From Halosegnis rubeus (lineage in GTDB: Archaea; Halobacteriota; Halobacteria; Halobacteriales; Haloarculaceae), in the NCBI RefSeq assembly GCF_009184545.1, contig NZ_QJOW01000002.1, positions 186,001-250,000 of the forward strand: DNA of 64,000 bases. Direction: 5' to 3'. The notes under the pieces were generated by a model that did no database searches, had not been told where the DNA came from, and saw nothing but the letters and a program-made list of their open reading frames with translations. The translations under genes were made by a program, and so were the position numbers. Below are positions 33,879-42,591 of this stretch, piece after piece; within the stretch, counting starts at the first letter, position 1, and the number at the start of each line of letters is the position of its first letter.

Positions 33879-35378
33879 TCAGTCGTCGGCTGGCGCGGCG
33901 TCCGGCCGGTACTGTTCGCTGACGCGCTTCCAGACGCCGGAGCGGAACCGGTAGTAGTTCAACAGTGCCGGAATCGTCGTCTCGGCGACGAAGGCCAGAT
34001 ACAGCCCCCACATGCCGAGTGAGGTGACGCCACCGACGTACGCCAGCGGAATCGAACAACAGAACATGCCGAGGAACTGCGCGGCAAAGGGCCACCGGGT
34101 GTCGCCGCTGGCGTCGAGGGGACCGGCCGCGCCCCCCGAGACCCCCTGCATGATGACGGCGACACAGGCGGCGTAGACGAGCGAGACGGCGATGGGGACG
34201 GCGGGGTCGGTCGGCGAGTCGGCGAAGAAGCCGACGATCTGCTCGGCAAAGACCGCGACGATGACGGCCGAGACGAGATAGACGCCGACGGCGTGGCGGA
34301 CGATTTCACGCCCGTACGCCTCGGCTTCCGCCTCGTCGTTCGCGCCCAGCGACCGCCCGACGAGCGAGGAGGAGGCCAGCTCGAAGCCCCACCCCGGCGT
34401 GTTCATGATGCCCCAGATGCGGCGCGCGATGACGAACGCCGCGGCGACCTCGACGCCGAAGTAGCTGTCGAGGATGATGAACATCGGGAACTCGGCGACG
34501 GTCCAGACGAGCGAGCGGCCGAAGACGGGCGTCCCGATGTCGATGACGTCACGGACGGTCTCGCGGATGAGATACGGGCCGCGAACGTCGATGGAGACGG
34601 GAAATGACCCGACGCCCGGCAGATGTCCCCGGAGCAGGATGATCGTGAACGCGAGGGTTCCGGCCGCGTTCGAGAGCACGGTTCCGAGTCCCGCGCCGGC
34701 CGCGCCGAGTCCGAACCCGAAGATGAACAGCGCGTTCAGCCCGATGTTGGCGACGGCTGCGCCGCCGCGAACGAGCATCGGAGTCCGGGCGTCGTCCACG
34801 CCGATGAAGACGCGCGAGCCGACCAGATTCAGGGCGGCGAAGGGGACGCCGAAGGCGACGACGCGCAGATACTCGCCGCCGTAGCCGACGGCCGCGGCGT
34901 TGTCGCTGACGAGTCGGATGAGCGGTTCTGCCTGCGTCGCGAGCACGGCCATCACCGGGAGCGTGACGAGCAGAGCGACGGCGGCCGACGACCGGACGGC
35001 CTGTGCCAGCCCGTCGTTGTCGGCGTCGGAACCGAACCGCTGTGAGACGAGCGCGATTGCGCCGGCGGCGGCCCCGCCCCCGAGCGCGAACGCCAGCCCC
35101 CAGTAGGGACCGGCGAACCCGACGCCCGCGACGCCGGTCGAGCCGAGCACCGTCCCGACCATCGCTACGTCGACGGCGTTCTTCGACATCCGGGCGATAC
35201 CGGTGACGACGCGCGGCCACGCGAGGTCGGTCGTCTGCCGGACCCGGTGTTCGTCGGCGAGACCGAGTCGCGCGAGTGCGAGTCCGACCACGAGGACAAC
35301 GCCGCGAACCGGGTTCGGGAGCCGCGCGGCGACGCCGCTGGCGACGGCCCGCAGCGACGTGAGGGCCGAAAGAACCAT
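33879..35378 (-). CDS. MATE family efflux transporter
   Basis: The 499 residues contain twelve likely membrane segments in two related halves (first WPRVVTGIARMSKNAVDVAMVGTVLGSTGVAGVGFAGPY, second DIGTPVFGRSLVWTVAEFPMF...). MATE proteins export cationic drugs or metabolites with Na+ or H+. The amino end (about residues 1-60) is longer than usual and contains a hydrophobic stretch. A perfect 18-base palindrome 48 bases upstream suggests repressor control. It is 41 bases before the CoA-disulfide-reductase-like gene on the same strand. Confidence 0.9.
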   Translation of the reverse strand: MVLSALTSLRAVASGVAARLPNPVRGVVLVVGLALARLGLADEHRVRQTTDLAWPRVVTGIARMSKNAVDVAMVGTVLGSTGVAGVGFAGPYWGLAFALGGGAAAGAIALVSQRFGSDADNDGLAQAVRSSAAVALLVTLPVMAVLATQAEPLIRLVSDNAAAVGYGGEYLRVVAFGVPFAALNLVGSRVFIGVDDARTPMLVRGGAAVANIGLNALFIFGFGLGAAGAGLGTVLSNAAGTLAFTIILLRGHLPGVGSFPVSIDVRGPYLIRETVRDVIDIGTPVFGRSLVWTVAEFPMFIILDSYFGVEVAAAFVIARRIWGIMNTPGWGFELASSSLVGRSLGANDEAEAEAYGREIVRHAVGVYLVSAVIVAVFAEQIVGFFADSPTDPAVPIAVSLVYAACVAVIMQGVSGGAAGPLDASGDTRWPFAAQFLGMFCCSIPLAYVGGVTSLGMWGLYLAFVAETTIPALLNYYRFRSGVWKRVSEQYRPDAAPADD

Positions 35379-35425
35379 GTGTGTGGCGAGCGAAGCCGCC
35401 CGCCGCGGCGCGGAACTGCTGATGT

Positions 35426-35443
35426 ACTGACTAACTAGTCAGT
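35426..35443. promoter_or_regulatory. TetR-like operator upstream of MATE gene
   Basis: ACTGACTA-AC-TAGTCAGT: perfect 8-base arms around two bases. On the minus strand it follows a CATAAC TATA-like element (about 35445-35450) at core promoter distance and precedes the MATE start. The TGACTA/TAGTCA form is common in operators of TetR-family repressors of exporters (family knowledge). No TetR gene lies adjacent. Confidence 0.6.
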
Positions 35444-35446
35444 CGG

Positions 35447-36457
35447 TTATGAACGTTGTCGTTTCTCGACAGATGTAGGCGTGATAGCGTCGGTCACACC
35501 ACCGACCGCGACTTCCGGCGAGCAGTCACACGCGAGTGCGGCAGCGACCCGTCGGAGGTGACGACGCGCCGCCGGCGCGTCGACAGCGTCTGCAGACTGT
35601 TCGAACGCGTGCCGGGTCGCCCGTGGTCCGTCGACCGCGACACCGCCGGCCAGTCGGTCGAGTTCGGGCGCGAACGCGTCGTACTCTCCGTCCGCCGCGT
35701 GTTCGACAGACGCAGCGAGGGTCGCTCCCGCACGGAGGTCGGCCGCGACCGCATCGAGGAACCGCTCGCACTCCGCGGTCTGACGGCGTCGGGTTCGGGG
35801 TCGAGTTCGCGTCCGAAGCGTCGTCGCCACCCCCTCAGCGAATTTCTCGATTTCTCCTCGCTCTCGGGTCGTATCGAGCGCGTCGAGCCGCGCCGGGAGC
35901 GTCTCTTCGGGACCACACAGCGCGCGACAGCAGTCGGCGAACGCAGACGACCTGGTCGTTCGCGCGGTCGATTCGAGCGCCGACCCGGCACCCTCCAGTG
36001 TGGCGCGGTCTCGGAGCGACGCGAACGCCTGTGCCGTCGGACCGTCGCTCGTCCGCACGACCGCACCGAACAGTCGCTCCCGGTCGGTCGTACCCGCGAC
36101 GCAGCGCCGGAGCGTCGCCGCCGCGTGGGGCATCGCGTGGTCCAGTCGTCTGTCCCGTCGCCACCGCGCGAACCGGAGTCGAGCGAAGCCGACCCGAACG
36201 AGGAGCAACCGCACGCCGACCACGGTCGCGAGCCCGACGAGAAGCCCCGAGCGCACGGTCGGGCGAGTCGCCGCCGTGGCCGTTCCGACAGCGAGCGCGG
36301 CGAGCCACGCCCAGGTGTAGAGCCGGACGACGTACCCGTCGACACGCTCCGTGCGACTACTCCGCGCGCGCCGCCAGTCGCTCGCGTGGCGAGAAAACAG
36401 CGCATGTGCGACCCGTTTCGGACGCGCCTGCCGCGCGAGTGCACGGACCGAATCCAT
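35447..36457 (-). CDS. membrane-anchored hypothetical protein, Arg-rich
   Basis: The 336-residue product has two hydrophobic segments (about 48-63 and 69-88) and long charged helical parts (RRDRRLDHAMPHAAATLRRCVAGTTDRERLFGAVV... and RRRQTAECERFLDAVAADLRAGATLAASVEH), with two repeats vaguely like the cytoplasmic domains of type II secretion F/TadC proteins. The Arg content is much higher than in neighbouring acidic proteins, and all frames here are open, so the call carries doubt. No PilB-like ATPase gene is nearby. Confidence 0.5.
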   Translation of the reverse strand: MDSVRALARQARPKRVAHALFSRHASDWRRARSSRTERVDGYVVRLYTWAWLAALAVGTATAATRPTVRSGLLVGLATVVGVRLLLVRVGFARLRFARWRRDRRLDHAMPHAAATLRRCVAGTTDRERLFGAVVRTSDGPTAQAFASLRDRATLEGAGSALESTARTTRSSAFADCCRALCGPEETLPARLDALDTTRERGEIEKFAEGVATTLRTRTRPRTRRRQTAECERFLDAVAADLRAGATLAASVEHAADGEYDAFAPELDRLAGGVAVDGPRATRHAFEQSADAVDAPAARRHLRRVAAALACDCSPEVAVGGVTDAITPTSVEKRQRS

Positions 36458-36556
36458 ACCTGTTCCCGCGGCTCGCTGCGTTTAACTCTTCTACTATGAG
36501 ACGAAACAAACCACATTCGCCCGGACACTCAAGCCGCCGGGACACTTTCCTCCGGT

Positions 36557-36973
36557 ATGAGCGAGCAGTCCGTGCTGTTGTACGACGGGAGCCGGCCGCT
36601 GTTCCGACGGCTCGCGCGCGCCGTCGAACGCCGCGCCGATGGGCTGGCGCTCGTCCCGCTGGGGAGCGAGACGGGCGCGGCCTTCTTAGACCGGCAGTTC
36701 GGCGAGCGGCCCTTCGCCTTCCTGCTCGTCGCGGGCGACCGGGTCTACGCCGGTGGGACGGCCATCTCGCAGCTGCTCGAACGCTACGGCGCGGGCGAGC
36801 GTCTCACCGCCCTCGCCGAGCGACTCTACGACGTGGGCGGTGACTCCTTCGGCCGGGTCGTCCACGGCGCGGAACCGGCCGACATCGACGGACAGTTCAC
36901 CCTCGACGACGACGCGGCGACCGTCCTCTGGGGCGCTGTCGGCGTCGAAATCGACGTGCAGGACGCTACCTGA
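36557..36973 (+). CDS. DCC-like (DUF393) protein lacking the CxxC pair
   Basis: The 138 residues resemble a thiol-disulfide oxidoreductase-like DCC protein: LLYDGSRPLFRRLARAVERR, ALVPLGSETGAAFLD, PFAFLLVAGDRVYAGGTAISQLLERYG. In DCC proteins the YDGxCxxC segment carries the redox Cys pair; here it reads YDGSRPLF with no Cys. So it may have lost redox activity or only share the fold. It is convergent with the next gene, with an 8-base overlap. Confidence 0.55.
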   Translation: MSEQSVLLYDGSRPLFRRLARAVERRADGLALVPLGSETGAAFLDRQFGERPFAFLLVAGDRVYAGGTAISQLLERYGAGERLTALAERLYDVGGDSFGRVVHGAEPADIDGQFTLDDDAATVLWGAVGVEIDVQDAT

Positions 36974-37847
36974 GGCCGCTCGCGGTGGCCATCGCCTCCC
37001 CGATCGACGTGCGGTCGATAGGGATGACCGACTGGATATCTGCCTCGGCGCTCACCGTCACCGGGTAGCGCATGCTCTCGATGAGCGGGCGCGCCATGTT
37101 GTAATCGACATCCGTCACCATCCGGAGCCAGTGGGCCGATAGCTCGGGACTCATCACCGGCACCGGGATGAGGACGATGTGTTTTTGCTTCAGTGCGGCG
37201 AGCAACCGGAGCATCGACTCGTAGGTGTGGACCGTCGGGCCGCCGATTTCGTAGGTCTCTCCTCGGGTCGCCGGCACGTTGAGGACGCCGACCAGATACC
37301 GTATCGCGTCGTCGATGTAGATGGGCTGACACGGCGTCTGTACCCATTCGGGGACGATCATCACCGGGAGCCGGTCGGTCAAATCGTCGATGATGCGGAA
37401 GCTCGAACTCCCCGCGCCGATGATGATGGCCGCCCGCAACACCGTCAAGTCGTAGCCGCCGGCCGCGAGCAGCCCCTCCACCTCGCGTCTGGAATCGAGG
37501 TGCGCCGACTGCGTTTCGTCGCTGGTGATGCCGCTGAGATAGACGACGCGGTCAACGTCGCCGGCGTCGGCCTGCGACCTGAATCGCTTGGCGTAGCGGC
37601 GGTCCCGCTCCACGAAATCCGCCGCCGACAGCGAGTGGAGCAGGTAGTAGGCCACGTCAATATCCTCACAGAGGCCCTCGAGCGTCGACGGCTCGGCGAA
37701 ATCCGCCTCGCGCGGCTCGACGCCTTCGGGGAACCCGTGGCTCGTCGCCGACCGCGAGCAGGCCACTACCTCGTGACCCGCTTCGGCCAGCGCTTCGACG
37801 AGTCGCGACCCCACGAATCCCGTTGCCCCGACGACGAGTGCGCGCAT
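36966..37847 (-). CDS. NAD(P)H-binding atypical short-chain dehydrogenase
   Basis: The 293-residue protein opens with VVGATGFVGSRLVEALAEAGHEVVACSRS, the GxxGFxG nucleotide-binding turn of atypical SDRs (NDUFA9/NmrA-like), and has DVAYYLLHSL, FVERDRRYAKRFRSQADAGDVDRVVYLSGI and PTVHTYESMLRLLAALK. The YxxxK pair is not clear, so it may act as a sensor or carotenoid/quinone-related reductase. It shares a transcript direction with the APH gene 51 bases upstream. Confidence 0.8.
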   Translation of the reverse strand: MRALVVGATGFVGSRLVEALAEAGHEVVACSRSATSHGFPEGVEPREADFAEPSTLEGLCEDIDVAYYLLHSLSAADFVERDRRYAKRFRSQADAGDVDRVVYLSGITSDETQSAHLDSRREVEGLLAAGGYDLTVLRAAIIIGAGSSSFRIIDDLTDRLPVMIVPEWVQTPCQPIYIDDAIRYLVGVLNVPATRGETYEIGGPTVHTYESMLRLLAALKQKHIVLIPVPVMSPELSAHWLRMVTDVDYNMARPLIESMRYPVTVSAEADIQSVIPIDRTSIGEAMATASGLR

Positions 37848-37898
37848 GAGAAAAGCGAGGTGCCGTCGTCACATATCGATTTGGGTGAGAATGACACA

Positions 37899-38852
37899 CT
37901 AACTGTCGGTGAGCGCGGCGAGTCGCTGCTCGATTTCGGTCTCGAGCCAGCCGGCGAACGCCGTCTCGTCGGTGTCGTCGAACGCGACGTAGTTATCGAA
38001 GAACGCGACCGGGCCGGTGAGCCGGACGGCCTCGTACACCGGTCGACGCTGGTCGTAGCCGTCGGGAAGCGACCCGGCGACCGCGGCGTACCCCTCGTGG
38101 TAGGCCGCGACGATAGCGGGGTCGGCGCGCCCGCGTGTCGGCGCGAACTGCTGTGATCGGGCACGGTACAGGTCTCGCACCGGGTCACCGACGTGTGCCC
38201 GTTCCCAGTCGAGCAGGCCGACCGACCCCGCCGAGACGACGGCGTTCGGTCGTGCCGGGTCGCCGTGGAGCAACACCGCCGGCGCGTCGGTGAGCCGGTC
38301 GCGCCACCCGTCGAGCGCGTCGAGCAGTCTGTCGAAGTAGTCGTCGTACCGTGTCGCGTCGGTCATCGCGCGGGTGTGGCGAATTGACTCGGCCAGCACG
38401 TCCGGCCACGCCGCGGGGTCGAGGCGGAGTCCCTCGCCGTCGCCACCGACCACCCGTCCGGCGGTGTCGAACCGTTGCTCGTGCACGCGTGCGAGCGTCC
38501 GCCCGACGCCCGCGGCCAGTTTGCGGCGCGTCTCGCCGTCGGCCCCGCTCCACCGCGCAAGCAACGAATCGCCGGTCATCGCTTCGGTGGCGAGGTACGG
38601 TCTCTGTCCGTCGGGGTCGGCCCGCAGGACCGTCGGCACGGCAACGTCGGTCGTGTCGGCGACGAACTCGATGGCGGCCCGCTCACGGCGGATTCGCTCG
38701 CCGTCGCGTGCGCACTTCAGATACGCAGGCGGGTGGGTCGCGAACGCGACCCGGACGGTCGCGGTGTCGGGGTTCCACGACGGGCCGGTGTCGCCGACCT
38801 CCCGCACCGTTCGGTCGGGGAACGCCCGTTCGACGACCGGTGTTGCGTCCAT
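37899..38852 (-). CDS. aminoglycoside phosphotransferase-family kinase (APH-like)
   Basis: Using ATG 38852, the 317 residues contain the APH catalytic loop VLLHGDPARPNAVV (about 215-228) with Asp and Asn, then SVGLLDWERAHVGDPVRDLYRAR (about 235-257) with the metal-binding Asp. The amino lobe has TEAMTGDSLL. Members phosphorylate small hydroxylated molecules; drug resistance should not be assumed. It is divergent from an acyl-CoA dehydrogenase gene. Confidence 0.82.
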   Translation of the reverse strand: MDATPVVERAFPDRTVREVGDTGPSWNPDTATVRVAFATHPPAYLKCARDGERIRRERAAIEFVADTTDVAVPTVLRADPDGQRPYLATEAMTGDSLLARWSGADGETRRKLAAGVGRTLARVHEQRFDTAGRVVGGDGEGLRLDPAAWPDVLAESIRHTRAMTDATRYDDYFDRLLDALDGWRDRLTDAPAVLLHGDPARPNAVVSAGSVGLLDWERAHVGDPVRDLYRARSQQFAPTRGRADPAIVAAYHEGYAAVAGSLPDGYDQRRPVYEAVRLTGPVAFFDNYVAFDDTDETAFAGWLETEIEQRLAALTDS

Positions 38853-38931
38853 ACGCTCTGCTCTCGGGGAGTTCGTATCGGTTTTGTGGCGGACCCGGAG
38901 GTTCAAGCCGGGGCGGGGACCAACGTGTGAC

Positions 38932-40065
38932 ATGCCATTTCACCCCACCGACGCACAGACGGCACTCCGGAGTGAGGCCCGGGAGTTCGCCACCGACGAG
39001 ATCGTCCCCGTCGCAGACGAACTCGACCACGAGGCCCGGTATCCTGCGGACATCATGTCCGCCCTCGGGGAACGGCGGTGGGCGGGACTGACCCTCCCCG
39101 AGTCCGTCGGCGGGCTTGGGCGTGGCTACGTCGCGCTCGCGCTCGTGACCGAGGAACTGGCGGCGGCGTCGATGCCGGTCGCCTCGGCGCTGAATCTCCA
39201 TCTCGGCGTCGCACAACTCACCGCGGAACACGGAACCCCGGCCCAGCGGGACCGTTGGCTCGACTCGATGGCGCGCTTCGAGACGGTCGCCGCGCTCGGC
39301 CTGAGCGAGGACAACGCCGGCAGCGACAAGTCGGGCATCGAGACGACGGCAGAACGCGACGGTGAGGGATGGCGGCTCACCGGCCACAAGCGGTGGGTGT
39401 CGAACTTCCACGAGGCTGACCTCGTGTGCACGTACGCGCGTACCGGCGACGAACCGTTTCCGGGCGGTATCACCGCCTTCCTCGTGGACAGCGAAGCGTT
39501 CACCCTCGACCGCGAGTGGGACACGCTCGGCGCGCGCCCGGTTCCGGCCTGCCGAGTCACGCTCGAGGACGCGTTCGTCCCCGACGAGCGGCGACTCGGC
39601 GCGGTCGGAGAGGGGTATCGCCACCGGAGCACCGTCGCCAACGGCGTGAACGTCCCCGCACGCGGTGTCGGTATCGCCCGCGCCGCCCGCGACGCCGCGG
39701 CGACACACACGACCGACCGCAAGCAGGCCGGGAACCCCCTCGCCGACCGGCAGGGCGTCCGCTGGGAGCTGGCGTCGCTAACACGCCGATTCGAGACGGC
39801 CAGGGCCGTGACCCTGCGGGCGGCCGACCGCGCCGACCGCGGGCTCGACTACGGGCGGGCGATGGCGACGGCGAAACTGGAGGCGACGGAGGCGGCCGTC
39901 GAGAACGCCAACGACGCGCTCCAGCTCCACGGCGGTATCGGCTACACCCGCGAGCGCTCCGTCGAGCGGTATCTGCGCGACGCGAAGCTGCTGACGATCG
40001 CCGGCGGACCGAACGCCGGCCACCGTGACGCGCTCGGCGCGGCAGTCGTCGAGGAACACCGCTAA
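38932..40065 (+). CDS. acyl-CoA dehydrogenase family protein
   Basis: ATG 38932 gives 377 residues, full length for the family. FAD and substrate motifs: LGLSEDNAGSDKSGIETTAERDG (about 122-144), GHKRWVSNFHEAD, and a carboxyl end QLHGGIGYTRERSVERYLRDAKLLTIAGG (about 329-357). It oxidises acyl-CoA with electron transfer to ETF. The expected catalytic Glu position near GGIGYT/ER is present but exact substrate is unknown. SAMP1 follows by 24 bases. Confidence 0.93.
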   Translation: MPFHPTDAQTALRSEAREFATDEIVPVADELDHEARYPADIMSALGERRWAGLTLPESVGGLGRGYVALALVTEELAAASMPVASALNLHLGVAQLTAEHGTPAQRDRWLDSMARFETVAALGLSEDNAGSDKSGIETTAERDGEGWRLTGHKRWVSNFHEADLVCTYARTGDEPFPGGITAFLVDSEAFTLDREWDTLGARPVPACRVTLEDAFVPDERRLGAVGEGYRHRSTVANGVNVPARGVGIARAARDAAATHTTDRKQAGNPLADRQGVRWELASLTRRFETARAVTLRAADRADRGLDYGRAMATAKLEATEAAVENANDALQLHGGIGYTRERSVERYLRDAKLLTIAGGPNAGHRDALGAAVVEEHR

Positions 40066-40089
40066 GCCGGTCGCGGCGCTTCTGTCGGT

Positions 40090-40368
40090 GTGCACTGGAA
40101 GCTGTTCGCGACGGTCGCGGATGCGGCCGGCGAGCGCGAGTCAACGCTCGAACTCGGAGACGGTGCGACCGTCCGCGACGCGCTGGACGCGCTGTTCGAG
40201 CGCCACCCCCAACTCCGCGAGGAGGTGCTGGACGACGAGGGCGATCTCCACGAACACATCACGCTGCTGTGTGGCGAGACGAACCCGTTTCTCGACGGTC
40301 AGGGGTTCGATGAGCCGGTCGGCGAGGGGGAGACGCTGGCGCTGTTCCCGCCCGTCTCGGGGGGTTAA
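40090..40368 (+). CDS. samp1: ubiquitin-like small archaeal modifier protein SAMP1 / MoaD-like
   Basis: Starts at GTG 40090. The 92 residues form a beta-grasp fold (HWKLFATVADAAGERESTLELGDGATVRDALDALFE) and end in PPVSGG. The diglycine terminus is adenylated by an E1-like enzyme for conjugation to Lys or sulfur transfer to molybdopterin. SAMP1 of Haloferax ends the same way. It could serve in MoCo synthesis as well. Its end overlaps a convergent GNAT gene by four bases. Confidence 0.85.
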   Translation: MHWKLFATVADAAGERESTLELGDGATVRDALDALFERHPQLREEVLDDEGDLHEHITLLCGETNPFLDGQGFDEPVGEGETLALFPPVSGG

Positions 40369-41252
40369 CGTCCGGTCAGGTCGGCTTCGAGGACGAAGTC
40401 GGGGTCGTCGGAGATGCCGGCGCGCGCGAGCGAGGCGTCGCTGACGTGCCGGGCGGTCTCGGGGATGGCGACGCGGGTGGCGTCGACGCCGTGGTCTGTG
40501 GCGTCGCGGGCGATGGCCGCGACCAGCGACCGGAGCGCCGGCACGTCGTCCCACGCGCCGACGCCGTACTCGGCGTAGCTGTCGTCGCCCTCCTCGCTCA
40601 CGCGGGTCCGGTAGGCCATCGCGCGAGTGCCGTTGCCGTCGCCGACGGCGAAGACGCGGGTCTCGGCGGCCGCGCGATGGAGCCGTTCGCGGGTCAGCTC
40701 CGCGAGCGCGTACGACTCGTCGATATCGAGCGTCAGCCCGCGAAGCTCGTCGTTCGCGTCGCTGCGCTTGAAACACGACCACGCGGCGTCGGGGTCGTTG
40801 TACACGTCGAGGGTCGGTTCGACCTCGTAGCTCGGCTCGGGCTGCATCCAGCGAAACTCCGTCGCCGGCTCGAAGCCGGCCGCCCGCGAGACGCCGAGCC
40901 CGCCCTGGTTCCACGAGAACACCATGTTGCGACAGACGGTCGCGCCCTGCTCGCGACACCAGTCGAAACAGGCATCGCTGAGGGTGGAACCGATACCGTC
41001 GCCGCGATAGTCGGGGTTGACGCGCATCCCCTGTGCCCACCCCTCGTGGGGCGAGAGCATGACGGCCTGACAGATACCCGCGAGGTCGTCGCTGTCCTCG
41101 GGATCGACGACAAACGTCTCCGCGGTCTCGTTGTCGATCCAGTCGTGGTAGATTCGGGGCAGGTAGTCGCTACCGTCGCGGTCGGGCCACGTGTTCTCGG
41201 TGAACGCAACGACGGCGTCGTGGTCGTCGTGGGTCGCCGGGCGGACAGTCAT
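40365..41252 (-). CDS. GNAT family N-acetyltransferase (two GNAT-like halves)
   Basis: The 295-residue protein has a clear amino-terminal GNAT: MTVRPATHDDHDAVVAFTENTWPDRDG, GWAQGMRVNPDYRGDGIGSTLSDACFDWCREQG, GLGVSRAAGFEP (acetyl-CoA R/Q-x2-G-x-G/A loop at about 85-97). The second half has a degenerate GNAT-like domain. The ATG at 41252 overlaps the gatD stop as ATGA, so it is translated with gatD. The acetyl acceptor is unknown. Confidence 0.82.
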   Translation of the reverse strand: MTVRPATHDDHDAVVAFTENTWPDRDGSDYLPRIYHDWIDNETAETFVVDPEDSDDLAGICQAVMLSPHEGWAQGMRVNPDYRGDGIGSTLSDACFDWCREQGATVCRNMVFSWNQGGLGVSRAAGFEPATEFRWMQPEPSYEVEPTLDVYNDPDAAWSCFKRSDANDELRGLTLDIDESYALAELTRERLHRAAAETRVFAVGDGNGTRAMAYRTRVSEEGDDSYAEYGVGAWDDVPALRSLVAAIARDATDHGVDATRVAIPETARHVSDASLARAGISDDPDFVLEADLTGR

Positions 41253-42511
41253 GCCTGCCATGGTGTCGAGCGGTCGGTCGCTTCGCCGGCGAGGTCAGTC
41301 CCCATCGCCGCGGCGGGGTCGTCGTGATTTTCGAGCGCCCACATCAGCTTCACATACGCCGTCTCGGGGAGGGTGTCCTCGGCCTCGACGACGCCGGCGT
41401 CGAGCAGGTCGCGGCCGGTGTCGTAGACGCGGTCACACACCCGGCCCTCGATGCAGGCGGAACTCATCGCGACGACCGTGCCGTCGTCGACGAACTCCGC
41501 GAGCGTCGGAATCAGGTCCGTGTTGACGTGTCCCAGCCCTGTGCCCTCGATGACGATGCCGTCCGCGCCCGACAGCGATTCGAGCCGCGAGGGATCCATT
41601 CCCGGATGGAACTTCAGCAGTTCGACGTTCTCGTTCAGCGCCGGCGCGAGCGAGAGGGCCCGTTCGCCGCGGGCGACGTAGTCGCCGCGGAACTCGACTG
41701 CTTCCTCCGGTTCGTCGCCGGTCGCGGCGTCGTAGTCGACGACGCCGAGCGGGGGCGCGCCGACGGTCTCGAAGGCGTCACGCCGGGAGGTGTGGCCCTT
41801 CCGGACGCGCGTGCCGCGGTGGAGCGCGCACTCGTCGTCGGACTCGCTGGCGTGCATACAGACGAGCACCTCGGCGCAGTCTGCTTTCGCCGCCTCGACC
41901 GCACAGACGGCGTTCATCACGTTATCCGAGGACGGGCGGTCCGCAGAGCGCTGGCTCCCGGTGAAGACGACCGGAACCGGGGTGTCGAGCATCAAGGCGA
42001 GCGCGCTGGCGGTGTACTGCATCGTGTCGGTGCCGTGCATCACGACGACGCCGTCGGCTCCGTTCTCGATTTCCTCGTGGACCGCGTCGGCAAGGTCCTG
42101 CCAGATGCTCGCGTCCATGTTTTCCGAGAGGATGTTGGCAACGACGCGCCCGCGGTAGTTCGCCCGGCCGGCGAGGTCCGGTACCGCTCGAAGCACGTCC
42201 TCGGCGTCGAACTGTGCGGTGACGGCCCCCGTCCGGTAATCGACGGTGGAGGCGATGGTACCCCCCGTCGAGACGAGCGCGACCGTCGGGAGGTCCTCGT
42301 CGAAGGCGACGGTCGAATCGCCCGTTTCGGATTCGCCGACGGTGTGGACGTTCTCCTCCAGTACCTCGACGCTCGCCTGCTCGCGATCGAGACCGACGTT
42401 GTAGCCGCCGTCGAGCTTGACGACGAGCTCCTCGTCCGTGCTGGACGGTAACAGTACACCTTCGTGTGTCACCGCGTTGCGTTCGACCCGCACGCGGTCG
42501 CCTACGTTCAT
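41249..42511 (-). CDS. gatD: Glu-tRNA(Gln) amidotransferase subunit D
   Basis: GatD is the asparaginase-like subunit that frees ammonia for conversion of Glu-tRNA(Gln) to Gln-tRNA(Gln) with GatE. ATG 42511 gives 420 residues: an amino-terminal beta-barrel (GDRVRVERNAVTHEGVLLPSS), then ALVSTGGTIASTVDYRTGAV (catalytic Thr) and VVMHGTDTMQYTASALALML (second Thr/Asp), as in GatD and asparaginases. Presence of the barrel distinguishes it from plain asparaginase. gatE is not in the window. Confidence 0.93.
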   Translation of the reverse strand: MNVGDRVRVERNAVTHEGVLLPSSTDEELVVKLDGGYNVGLDREQASVEVLEENVHTVGESETGDSTVAFDEDLPTVALVSTGGTIASTVDYRTGAVTAQFDAEDVLRAVPDLAGRANYRGRVVANILSENMDASIWQDLADAVHEEIENGADGVVVMHGTDTMQYTASALALMLDTPVPVVFTGSQRSADRPSSDNVMNAVCAVEAAKADCAEVLVCMHASESDDECALHRGTRVRKGHTSRRDAFETVGAPPLGVVDYDAATGDEPEEAVEFRGDYVARGERALSLAPALNENVELLKFHPGMDPSRLESLSGADGIVIEGTGLGHVNTDLIPTLAEFVDDGTVVAMSSACIEGRVCDRVYDTGRDLLDAGVVEAEDTLPETAYVKLMWALENHDDPAAAMGTDLAGEATDRSTPWQA

Positions 42512-42591
42512 ACGCTCGCTACCTCCGCCTCCGTCTTCAATTACCCCCATTCGGGCGAAACACCGTTACTGTTGGACGCCGAAGCTGGGGT

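Noticed and set aside
35536-36843. A 435-codon + strand frame covering the 35.4-36.5 kb region
   Set aside because: Extremely Arg-rich without hydrophobic or domain signals and it runs into the true gene at 36557 in another frame.
38374-38931. A 5' extension of the acyl-CoA dehydrogenase
   Set aside because: The extension is a shadow of the divergent APH-like gene; ATG 38932 begins at the conserved family start.
41249-42511. Plain L-asparaginase instead of GatD
   Set aside because: The extra amino-terminal beta-barrel and archaeal context point to GatD.
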